Part shown: positions 1 to 5,280 of the stretch, one piece after another
How the letters are laid out: every line of letters begins with the position of its first letter
Numbering within the stretch: the first letter of the stretch is position 1
Assembly (NCBI GenBank): GCA_003176075.1
Contig: PSRN01000262.1
Coordinates: 1 to 5,438, forward strand
Origin: Bdellovibrio sp.
GTDB lineage: Bacteria > Bdellovibrionota > Bdellovibrionia > Bdellovibrionales > Bdellovibrionaceae
Length of the DNA: 5,438 nucleotides
Direction: 5' to 3'
Program-made: the position numbers and the translations under genes
The notes under the pieces: model-generated
What the model saw: only the letters and a program-made list of their open reading frames with translations
Database searches by the model: none
Told to the model about the DNA's origin: nothing

Positions 1-387
1 CCACGGGTCCTCGGAATCGTGGGGTATTGCATGGGCGGCGGGCTTGCCCTGCGAACCGCGGCTCGCTTTCCAGACCGTGTGGCCGCGGTCGCCAGCTTTC
101 ACGGAAGCAATCTGGCCACCGATTCCGCCGACAGCCCCCATCGATTGCTGGCTCAAATCAAAGCTGAGATTTACGTTGGTCATGCCGACAATGATCACAG
201 CTCGCCGCCGGAGCAAATCGATCGCTTGAAAGCGGAACTTGAGCGGGTGGGCGCTCGCTATGAAGCGGAACTTTACGCGGGCGCGGCCCATGGCTTTACG
301 ATGGAAGACCTGCCCGCCTATCACCGCGATGCGAGTGAAAAACACTGGCGGAAATTATTGGCGTTATTGAACAGACAACGCCTATGA
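1..387 (+). CDS. Dienelactone hydrolase family protein, 3' end (5' part outside window)
   Basis: This is the C-terminal 128 residues of an alpha/beta-hydrolase of the dienelactone hydrolase family; the reading frame is open from base 1. Seen directly: the nucleophile elbow GYCMGG with the Cys codon at 28-30, the acid in HADNDHSSP (most likely the second Asp, codon 193-195), and the His of AAHGF (codon 289-291). The order and spacing are those of the family's Cys-Asp-His triad. The end, with EKHW followed by a leucine-rich helix, is also typical. The classical enzyme hydrolyses dienelactone to maleylacetate in chloroaromatic breakdown. Most genomic homologues are cytoplasmic hydrolases of unknown substrate, and nothing nearby points to aromatic degradation, so the substrate is left open. 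The missing N-terminal half carries no triad residue. Confidence 0.9.
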   Translation, partial: PRVLGIVGYCMGGGLALRTAARFPDRVAAVASFHGSNLATDSADSPHRLLAQIKAEIYVGHADNDHSSPPEQIDRLKAELERVGARYEAELYAGAAHGFTMEDLPAYHRDASEKHWRKLLALLNRQRL

Positions 388-491
388 CAGTTTGACGTTC
401 CGAAACGAGACGGCGGGTACCGGGAATCAAAAATAAAAAGATCCTACAGCTGGGCACGGCGAATGCACGCAAATAGATTCATCATCTATAT

Positions 492-497
492 AGGCGG
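492..497 (+). promoter_or_regulatory. Weak ribosome binding site for the lysozyme-like gene
   Basis: AGGCGG lies 10 bases before the GTG at 508. It is a partial Shine-Dalgarno match with long spacing, but better than anything before the upstream in-frame ATG at 463. Together with the signal peptide that begins at the GTG, it favours 508 as the start. I found no convincing sigma-70 promoter in the 120 bases between the two plus-strand genes; TTGACG at 392-397 has no matching -10 box. Confidence 0.35.
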
Positions 498-507
498 AAC
501 AAGAGCT

Positions 508-1347
508 GTGAAAACCTCGTATTTTTTATCTCTTAGGGGATTGTCCCTGATTATTATTTTTGCCGCTCAGGAATCGTTGGGCAAAACTCCCGGCGGATCG
601 CGAGGAACTGATCAGGATTCTCGCGAGAACCAAAGAGATTGCGAAAATATGTCGTTTTCCGATGTTCCGTTTATGCAAAATGTGAATGCCAGCAATAATG
701 GAATTCAAACAGACTCTGCAAGCTCTGGTTCACATAAGGCTGAAATGGAACTGCAAAAGCAAATCAAGGATTCTGGATTATATAATATACGCCCGCAAGA
801 ATTTGGAAGTTGTGAAAATATGGGCCAGGCTTGGTACGAATTGCTTCGTTGCGAAGCGCTCAATACGGAATCCGCTGGTCAAGCCTGCGGTGAATGCGGG
901 GATGGAGGTAAGAGTTGCGGACTGTTTCAAATGACCAAAGGCGATCCCTGTGGCGGACATCACAAACCGCTCGGAAATCCGTTTAACTACCAACAGAATA
1001 TCGAATGCGCGGTCTACACTTGGAAAGGTACAATCCTTGGCAGCAGAGGCGATACCGCACCTAAGACAAAGGTTAACCTGAGAGGCGCGATAATGGAGCC
1101 GAATTCAAGTCCGACGACACCCATCGTCGGTGAAAGCATTTACTCAACAAAGTATTTTGGTCCTTTTCAACGAGCAAAAACGGAACCAAAGGGCAAAGCT
1201 CAGCAATGTATTGAAAAGGTGCAAAAAGAAGTGTGTGGCCACCCCGATTACAATAGTAGCCAAGCCCTCGATTGGAAAACGGGTTCAACGGCTGGGGCTT
1301 TCGTGGCGCGCCGGAGGTCAGACGCCGCGAAGCCAGGTCAACATTGA
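508..1347 (+). CDS. Secreted cysteine-rich lysozyme-like / SLT transglycosylase-like protein
   Basis: This is a 279-residue protein if read from GTG 508; the in-frame ATG at 463 would add 15 residues ahead of the signal peptide. Numbering is from 508. Residues 1-25 look like a signal peptide (MKTSYFLSLR, then hydrophobic GLSLIIIFAA). Residues 26-90 are polar and low in structure. Residues 100-220 resemble a lysozyme-like/SLT fold: a WYELLRCE helix with Glu116 placed like the catalytic Glu of the RQES motif, SCGLFQM (136-142) like the GLMQ motif, and NPFNYQQNIECAVYTW (157-172) like the usual NP-(F/Y)-(D/N)-xxQNIxxA segment. YFGPF follows at 216-220. Ten cysteines (45, 102, 115, 127, 130, 137, 148, 167, 234, 243) suggest disulfides outside the cytoplasm. 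The likely role, by inference, is peptidoglycan cleavage in the periplasm or outside the cell. Base composition is low (23/60 and 24/60 G+C in two counted lines against 40/60 in one hutH line), which may indicate transfer. The Arg-rich last 20 residues fit poorly and may reflect a frameshift. Confidence 0.7.
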   Translation: MKTSYFLSLRGLSLIIIFAAQESLGKTPGGSRGTDQDSRENQRDCENMSFSDVPFMQNVNASNNGIQTDSASSGSHKAEMELQKQIKDSGLYNIRPQEFGSCENMGQAWYELLRCEALNTESAGQACGECGDGGKSCGLFQMTKGDPCGGHHKPLGNPFNYQQNIECAVYTWKGTILGSRGDTAPKTKVNLRGAIMEPNSSPTTPIVGESIYSTKYFGPFQRAKTEPKGKAQQCIEKVQKEVCGHPDYNSSQALDWKTGSTAGAFVARRRSDAAKPGQH

Positions 1348-2879
1348 TTGACCAAAGCCCGGCCGCGAATCAGATCGGCAATTTTCAGAATATCCTTCGA
1401 GAAAACACGGTCACTCTTGGCGAAGGGCACGTGCTGGCGAATCTCAGCATGAAAACCTTCCAATGTCTGGCTTGTCTTTAACGGCCTCAGCAAATCAATC
1501 CCCTGGCAGGCACTTAAGAATTCCATGGCCAGAATGTGTCTGACGTTCTCCACGATCCGCTCAAATTTTCGGGCGGCGATCGTCCCCATGCTGACGTGAT
1601 CTTCCTTGTCGAGGTTGGTCGGGATGCTGTCGACACTGGCGGGGTGGGCGAGCACCTTGTTTTCACTCACCAGGGATGCCGCCGACACTTGCACAATCAT
1701 ATGTCCTGAATTCAAACCCCCATGAAGAGCAAGATGAGCGGGGAGCCCGCTCATGGTCGGATTGATGAGTTTCGCGATCCTTTGTTCACTGATCGACCCC
1801 ATGGCCGAAAGAGCAATCCCCGCGAAATCCATCGCCAGGGCCACCGGCATCCCATGAAAATTGCCGCAGGAAAGAATCTTCTCTTCCTTGGCAAAGACCA
1901 GGGGATTATCGGTCGAAGAATTGGCTTCCACTTCGAGGGTGGCAAGGGCCTGGCGAAGGGCATCTTTTGCCGCTCCATGAACGGCGGGCATGCAGCGCAG
2001 GGAATACGCGTCTTGAACGCGACTGCAACCGATGTGACTCTGCCCGATCTCACTCGAAGGTCCCAACAGCCCGCGAAGGCGGGCCGCGGTTTGGCGTTCT
2101 CCCGTATGCGGGCGACTGGCTGAAATCAAATCGTCAAAAGCCGAGCGCGAACCGCGCAAGGCTTCAAGGGACATGGCCCCCGCCACATCGGCGAGGAGCG
2201 AAAGATCCAACGCTTCGACCAAAGACAACAGACCGATGGCCGTCATCACCTGACAGCCGTTAATCAATGAAAGACCTTCCTTGAATCGAAGCTCGACCGG
2301 TTGGATCTTCTTTGCCGCGAGCAGTTCGGCGACGGGGACGGGCTTGGCATCCTCAAGCGCGAGCGGCCACGCCTCCCCCTCACCGATCAAAGCCAGAGCC
2401 AGGTGAGACAAGGGGGCCAAATCCCCGCTGGCCCCCACCGAACCCTGCGAAGGGATCACGGGAAGAACATCGGCGTGCAAAAATTCGAGAATTTTTTCAA
2501 TCACGGCGGGGCGAACACCGCTGTGGCCCCTGGCCAGGGCATTGGCCCGCAAAATCATAATGGCCCGGGTTTGCGCCCGCGAAAAGGGCTGCCCCACCCC
2601 GGTCGAGTGACTGCGGACGATATTCTTTTGCAGCTCCTCGATTTGCGAATCTTCAATGCGCACGGAACTGAAGGACCCAAAGCCCGTGTTCACCCCGTAC
2701 ATGACTTCGCCCGCCGCCAATCGCCTTGCAATGTAAGATCTGGATTCTTCGACCGCGGCGCGCGCCTTGGCCGCGAGGACGAAGTTTGGGCGGCCGGGGC
2801 GGCCGGGGCTTCCATGGCTTCCATGACTCCAGTCGTAAAGCTGATTCGCGGTAATTCCGGTGCCTGTGATTTCAACCAT
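1338..2879 (-). CDS. hutH: Histidine ammonia-lyase
   Basis: This enzyme removes ammonia from L-histidine to give urocanate, the first step of histidine breakdown, in the cytoplasm. It has 513 residues, close to the usual 510. Seen directly: YGVNTGFG (Tyr61), GSVGASGDLAPLSH with the Ala150-Ser151-Gly152 triad that cyclises to the MIO electrophile, LING (Asn207), QDAYSLR (Gln289, Tyr292, Arg295), GNFHG (Phe341) and KEDHVSMG (Glu426). These match the active-site set known from Pseudomonas putida HutH. Ser90-His91 at the selectivity position favours His over Phe or Tyr as substrate. Cys209 replaces the usual Thr of LINGTQ. The N-terminus carries a repeat-encoded insert (residues 19-30) and is about 8 residues longer than usual. 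ATG 2879 sits inside the end of rpe (8-base overlap); GAGGGG lies rather far upstream, around 2894-2899. It is the last gene of the def operon, with no hutU, hutI or hutG visible. Confidence 0.96.
   Translation of the reverse strand: MVEITGTGITANQLYDWSHGSHGSPGRPGRPNFVLAAKARAAVEESRSYIARRLAAGEVMYGVNTGFGSFSSVRIEDSQIEELQKNIVRSHSTGVGQPFSRAQTRAIMILRANALARGHSGVRPAVIEKILEFLHADVLPVIPSQGSVGASGDLAPLSHLALALIGEGEAWPLALEDAKPVPVAELLAAKKIQPVELRFKEGLSLINGCQVMTAIGLLSLVEALDLSLLADVAGAMSLEALRGSRSAFDDLISASRPHTGERQTAARLRGLLGPSSEIGQSHIGCSRVQDAYSLRCMPAVHGAAKDALRQALATLEVEANSSTDNPLVFAKEEKILSCGNFHGMPVALAMDFAGIALSAMGSISEQRIAKLINPTMSGLPAHLALHGGLNSGHMIVQVSAASLVSENKVLAHPASVDSIPTNLDKEDHVSMGTIAARKFERIVENVRHILAMEFLSACQGIDLLRPLKTSQTLEGFHAEIRQHVPFAKSDRVFSKDILKIADLIRGRALVNQC
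2788..2825. repeat. Two adjacent 9-bp tandem duplications inside hutH
   Basis: On the plus strand GGGCGGCCG occurs twice back to back (2788-2805), followed at once by GCTTCCATG twice (2808-2825). Both units are exact and three codons long. Read on the coding strand they give SHG-SHG and PGR-PGR at the N-terminus of HutH, between the first strand and the NFVL segment, where the family varies in length. The frame is kept, so the enzyme should still fold. Confidence 0.85.
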
Positions 2880-3576
2880 AAGGTAAAGTCTTTCCCCTCA
2901 ATTCTTTAATGGCGGGCCCGTAACCTTGGGCGTGCTGAAAAATGAAATTCCCCGCCACCAGCACGTCAGCATCTTTGCAGCTGGCCTTTGTCGCCGCGTT
3001 GATCCCGCCATCCACTTCAATCAAGGTCGCGAGCTTTCGCCACCCGATTTCCTGGCGCAGACGCTGGATCTTGGCCGCCTGGTCATTCATAAAACTTTGT
3101 CCTCCGAACCCGGGCTCCACCGTCATCACCAGCACCAGGTCAGCAAAGGGCAGGAGGGGCAATAACACCTCCACCGGAGTGGCCGGCCGCAAACTGATCC
3201 CCGACTTTTTCCCCCGCCCGCGAATTTTCTCAAGAAGGGAGCGCGGATCCAAGCTGGCCTCCACATGAAAAGTGACAATATCAGAACCCGCCTTGAGAAA
3301 ATCTTCCATATACCTTTCGGGTTTGTCGATCATCAAGTGCACATCCAGGGGCAGCTTGGTCACCTTTCGGAGGGCCGCCACCACCGGAGCTCCGACGGTC
3401 AAATTCGGCACAAAATGGCCGTCCATGACGTCGACATGAATCCAATCGGCGCCGGCCGCCGCCACCGCCTCCAATTCCCGCTGTAAATTGGCGAAATCCG
3501 CCGAAAGAATACTTGGCGCGATTAAAAAAGAATTCGCTTCCGGGGGCGGTGGCGGTGGCCGTTCAAGAACTTCCAA
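2872..3576 (-). CDS. rpe: Ribulose-phosphate 3-epimerase
   Basis: This enzyme interconverts D-ribulose 5-phosphate and D-xylulose 5-phosphate in the pentose phosphate pathway; it is a cytoplasmic (beta/alpha)8-barrel metalloenzyme. It has 234 residues, slightly longer than usual. Seen directly: IAPSILSADF (19-28), IHVDVMDGHFVPNLTVG (46-62), DVHLMI (78-83), LRPATP (129-134), VEPGFGGQ (153-160), EVDGGI (187-192) and VAGNFIF near the phosphate site. His47, Asp49, His80 and Asp189 are the expected metal ligands, with Asp49 and Asp189 as the acid-base pair. Arg130 stands where Asn is common. The only plausible start is TTG 3576: the frame closes upstream at 3592-3594 and no ATG or GTG precedes the barrel. 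Residues 7-12 are six prolines. It overlaps fmt by 14 bases and hutH by 8. Confidence 0.96.
   Translation of the reverse strand: MEVLERPPPPPPEANSFLIAPSILSADFANLQRELEAVAAAGADWIHVDVMDGHFVPNLTVGAPVVAALRKVTKLPLDVHLMIDKPERYMEDFLKAGSDIVTFHVEASLDPRSLLEKIRGRGKKSGISLRPATPVEVLLPLLPFADLVLVMTVEPGFGGQSFMNDQAAKIQRLRQEIGWRKLATLIEVDGGINAATKASCKDADVLVAGNFIFQHAQGYGPAIKELRGKTLPYG
3541..3558 (-). repeat. Hexaproline codon run at the start of rpe
   Basis: Codons 7-12 of rpe are all proline (alternating CCA/CCG, then CCC CCG). The plus strand shows GGCGGT repeated from 3545 to 3556. Runs of three or more prolines are known to stall ribosomes unless elongation factor P acts. Here the run begins only 5 bases past the fmt stop codon and within 18 codons of the rpe start. 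Confidence 0.85.
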
Positions 3577-4546
3577 ACAAAACTCCGGGCTTTAAGGGTT
3601 GTGCTTTCAAAAAATCAGCCGCTGACACGCGAGATCTCGACTCCGGTTGAAGCTCTAAAATCTGCAGAACTCCGTCGCCCGTGGCAACCCAGATTCCGTC
3701 CTTGTCGGCACGCAAAACGGTTCCAGGAGCTTGGGCTCCCGTCAGGCCGGCGCCAGAAGAACCGACACCAGATGAACCGACACCTGACAGCCCCGTCCGA
3801 TGAATTTTCAACTTCTTCGCGCCCCAGGGCACCCAGGTGCCGGGCCCCATAACGAAAGCCCGCACCCGATTGTGAAGCAAAAGGGCTGGATCGTTCCAGT
3901 GAAGTTGAGCTTCTGATTTCTCGATTTTCTTGGCGTAGGTGACCTGCGACGGGTCCTGTGGCGTTCCGGCCAAATTGCCGCGCAGGTAATCCATCAGTTC
4001 CACGTGCAGCAGTTCAGCCCCGAGAGGCGCCAACTGATCGTGAAGCGCGCGAGCGTCCATATCGGGCGGGATGGTCAGGCGGCGAATTCCCAAAATATCG
4101 CCGGCATCCAGGGCCCGCACCATTTTCTGCAGCGTCACCCCGCCTTCCGTATCGCCGGCCTCAATGCCTCTTTGCATGGGCGCGGCCCCCCGCCAGCGCG
4201 GCAACACCGAGGCGTGAACATTGACCGCACCAAAAGAAAAAAGATCAAAAAAGCTTGTCGCGAGGATCTGACCAAAGGCCACCACGATCGCGATCTCGGC
4301 GCCCCAGGACTGAATTTCTTCAATGGCGGGGGATTTGTTGACCGATTCAGGCGAAATGACCGGCACCCCTGCGGACTGCGCCAAACTCTTCACCGGCGAC
4401 GGGGTCAGTTGCAGCTGCCGGCCCGCCGGGCGACCGGGCTGGGTGACCACGCCAACAACCTGATAATGGGGGTCCTCCAGGACAGCTTCCAGGCAGGTCG
4501 CCGCGAATCCGGGCGTCCCCAGGAAGCAAACACGAACTTTACTCAC
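3563..4546 (-). CDS. fmt: Methionyl-tRNA formyltransferase
   Basis: This enzyme formylates Met-tRNAfMet using 10-formyltetrahydrofolate, making the bacterial initiator tRNA; it acts in the cytoplasm. It has 327 residues against about 315 in E. coli. The N-terminal formyltransferase domain shows FLGTPGFA (8-15), the PGRPAGR loop (37-43) that helps hold the tRNA acceptor end, VNVHASVLPRWRGAAP (108-123) and LDAGDI (146-151). Asn109, His111 and Asp147 match the family's catalytic Asn-His-Asp. The C-terminal OB-like tRNA-binding domain (from about 212) ends with GTVLRA, GIWVATGDGVLQI and LQP, all typical. A Gly/Ser-rich pentapeptide insert (252-275) interrupts this domain. The start is GTG 4546, overlapping the def stop as GTGA. 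The def-fmt pairing is widespread and reflects the shared formyl-methionine cycle. Confidence 0.97.
   Translation of the reverse strand: MSKVRVCFLGTPGFAATCLEAVLEDPHYQVVGVVTQPGRPAGRQLQLTPSPVKSLAQSAGVPVISPESVNKSPAIEEIQSWGAEIAIVVAFGQILATSFFDLFSFGAVNVHASVLPRWRGAAPMQRGIEAGDTEGGVTLQKMVRALDAGDILGIRRLTIPPDMDARALHDQLAPLGAELLHVELMDYLRGNLAGTPQDPSQVTYAKKIEKSEAQLHWNDPALLLHNRVRAFVMGPGTWVPWGAKKLKIHRTGLSGVGSSGVGSSGAGLTGAQAPGTVLRADKDGIWVATGDGVLQILELQPESRSRVSAADFLKAQPLKPGVLFGSS
3583..3587 (-). promoter_or_regulatory. Ribosome binding site supporting the TTG start of rpe
   Basis: CGGAG on the coding strand ends 6 bases before TTG 3576. It lies inside the last codons of fmt. Good spacing supports the TTG as the real start, in the absence of any ATG or GTG before the conserved barrel sequence. 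Confidence 0.6.
3744..3788. repeat. 15-bp tandem repeat inside fmt (SGVGS pentapeptides)
   Basis: Two 15-base units, GAACCGACACCAGAT (3759-3773) and GAACCGACACCTGAC (3774-3788), lie head to tail and differ at 2 positions. A third, weaker copy (3744-3758) matches the first unit at 9 of 15 bases. On the coding strand they give SGVGS, SGVGS and SGAGL (residues 254-268). The insert falls in a loop of the C-terminal OB-like domain, where E. coli Fmt has a much shorter linker. Confidence 0.85.
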
Positions 4547-5148
4547 AGTTTCCGCCGCGACGAGGTGCCCACCGGTTCAAGTTCCTCCTCGCCTTTCTTT
4601 TTCTTTTCTGGATAGCCATGTTTGCGGATTTGGTTCTTGATCTTATTCGACTTCACCAAACTTAAGTGATCGATAAAAAGCGTTCCTTCGAGATGGTCCA
4701 TCTCGTGTTGAATGACAATCGCCAAGAGGCCGTCCGTGACCAGCCGGCACGGCTTTCCCGCCAAATCCTGATATTCGAGCTCAATCAATTGCGCCCGTTC
4801 AACGGTGTCAAAAAATGTGGGAACGCTCAAACAGCCTTCCTCAAAGGTCGTCTTCCCTTCCTGCCGGATCAGGCGCGGATTGATGATGACGAGCGGCTGA
4901 TCGATTTGCGCTTCAAGCTTCGAGACATCTTCGATCGTGTATCGCCCCTTGGTGTCGCGCGGCCGGCAATCAACGACCAGCAGGCGGTGCAATTCCCCCA
5001 CTTGGGGGGCCGCCAGACCGATGCCGTTTTCGGCGTACATCGTTTCCAACATGTTCGCCGACAAAGACCGCGTACTGGAAAAATCTTTCACCTCATCGGA
5101 TTTCTCACGCAAACGGGGATCGGGAAATTTGAGAACTTCAAGAATCAT
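4543..5148 (-). CDS. def: Peptide deformylase
   Basis: This enzyme removes the N-formyl group from nascent proteins at the ribosome exit; it is a cytoplasmic metalloprotease-fold enzyme, usually with Fe2+. It has 201 residues, longer than the usual 165-185. All three signature motifs are present: GIGLAAPQVG (42-51), EEGCLSVP (103-110, ligand Cys106) and HEMDHLEG (148-155, ligands His148 and His152, catalytic Glu149). The extra length comes from an insert of about 17 residues after VVD60 (roughly 61-84) and a charged tail with KKKKK at 182-186 and SSRRKL at the end. The tail may touch rRNA, but that is only inference. Start ATG 5148 has a strong ribosome binding site. It is the first gene of the def-fmt-rpe-hutH run. 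Confidence 0.97.
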   Translation of the reverse strand: MILEVLKFPDPRLREKSDEVKDFSSTRSLSANMLETMYAENGIGLAAPQVGELHRLLVVDCRPRDTKGRYTIEDVSKLEAQIDQPLVIINPRLIRQEGKTTFEEGCLSVPTFFDTVERAQLIELEYQDLAGKPCRLVTDGLLAIVIQHEMDHLEGTLFIDHLSLVKSNKIKNQIRKHGYPEKKKKGEEELEPVGTSSRRKL

Positions 5149-5154
5149 CGGACT

Positions 5155-5160
5155 CTCCCC
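5155..5160 (-). promoter_or_regulatory. def: Strong ribosome binding site of def
   Basis: GGGGAG on the minus strand sits 6 bases before the def ATG at 5148, an ideal spacing. It is the strongest binding site seen in the operon and fits def as the lead gene. Confidence 0.7.
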
Positions 5161-5188
5161 GGAGACATCTCACTCTCCGCAAAATTTC

Positions 5189-5217
5189 TTTTTACCCAAG
5201 CTTTTTAGAATTGTCGA
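5189..5217 (-). promoter_or_regulatory. Possible sigma-70-type promoter for the def operon
   Basis: On the minus strand TCGACA (5217-5212, five of six bases of TTGACA) is separated by 17 bases from TAAAAA (5194-5189, four of six of TATAAT). Transcription would start near 5182, giving a leader of about 30 bases before the def ATG. The region is AT-rich against its surroundings. Read-through from the upstream permease gene is the alternative, as no terminator with a T-run is seen between them. Confidence 0.4.
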
Positions 5218-5236
5218 TCCTCTCGGCCATGTCCTC

Positions 5237-5280
5237 TATCGCCGCAAGCGGCAATGATTCGTTATCGCCGCAAGCGGCGA
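5237..5280. repeat. Twin CUUG-loop hairpins after the permease gene
   Basis: TATCGCCGCAAGCGGC occurs twice on the plus strand (5237-5252 and 5263-5278), 26 bases apart. In the minus-strand transcript each copy folds into a stem closed as G(CUUG)C, a tetraloop known to be very stable. The upstream hairpin (5265-5280) has six Watson-Crick pairs and ends directly before the permease stop codon; the second (5239-5254) has five plus one G-U pair. Neither is followed by a T-run, so they are poor intrinsic terminators. They may protect or process the mRNA end. Confidence 0.65.

Noticed and set aside
392..440. Promoter for the lysozyme-like gene from TTGACG at 392-397
   Set aside because: No -10 box stands at 16-18 bases downstream; the next AT-rich hexamers are too far away.
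1304..1330. GGCGCGCC palindrome and nearby GC-rich stems as a terminator for the convergent genes
   Set aside because: The palindrome has no loop and no T-run follows on either strand.
1130..1351. Small plus-strand frame inside the end of the lysozyme-like gene
   Set aside because: It overlaps the better-supported frame with signal peptide and conserved motifs; its own product is basic and without features.
1338..2879. Phenylalanine or tyrosine ammonia-lyase instead of HutH
   Set aside because: Ser-His at the selectivity position and Glu in KEDHVSMG match the histidine enzyme; the phenylalanine and tyrosine enzymes usually have Phe-Leu or His-Leu at that position.
2301..2909. Long plus-strand open frame (about 200 codons) antisense to hutH
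   Set aside because: It lies almost wholly opposite hutH, which has every expected catalytic motif; the translation is Gly/Arg/Pro-rich with no recognisable domain, as expected from the complement of a GC-rich gene.
4004..4615. Long plus-strand open frame opposite fmt and the end of def
   Set aside because: It is antisense to well-conserved genes, rich in Arg and His, with no domain or ribosome binding site that I can see.
4666..5208. Plus-strand open frame opposite def
   Set aside because: It is a shadow of def, whose three metal-site motifs are intact on the other strand.
5237..5280. CRISPR-like repeat pair
   Set aside because: There are only two copies with a 10-base gap, one inside a coding region, and no spacer-repeat series or cas genes.
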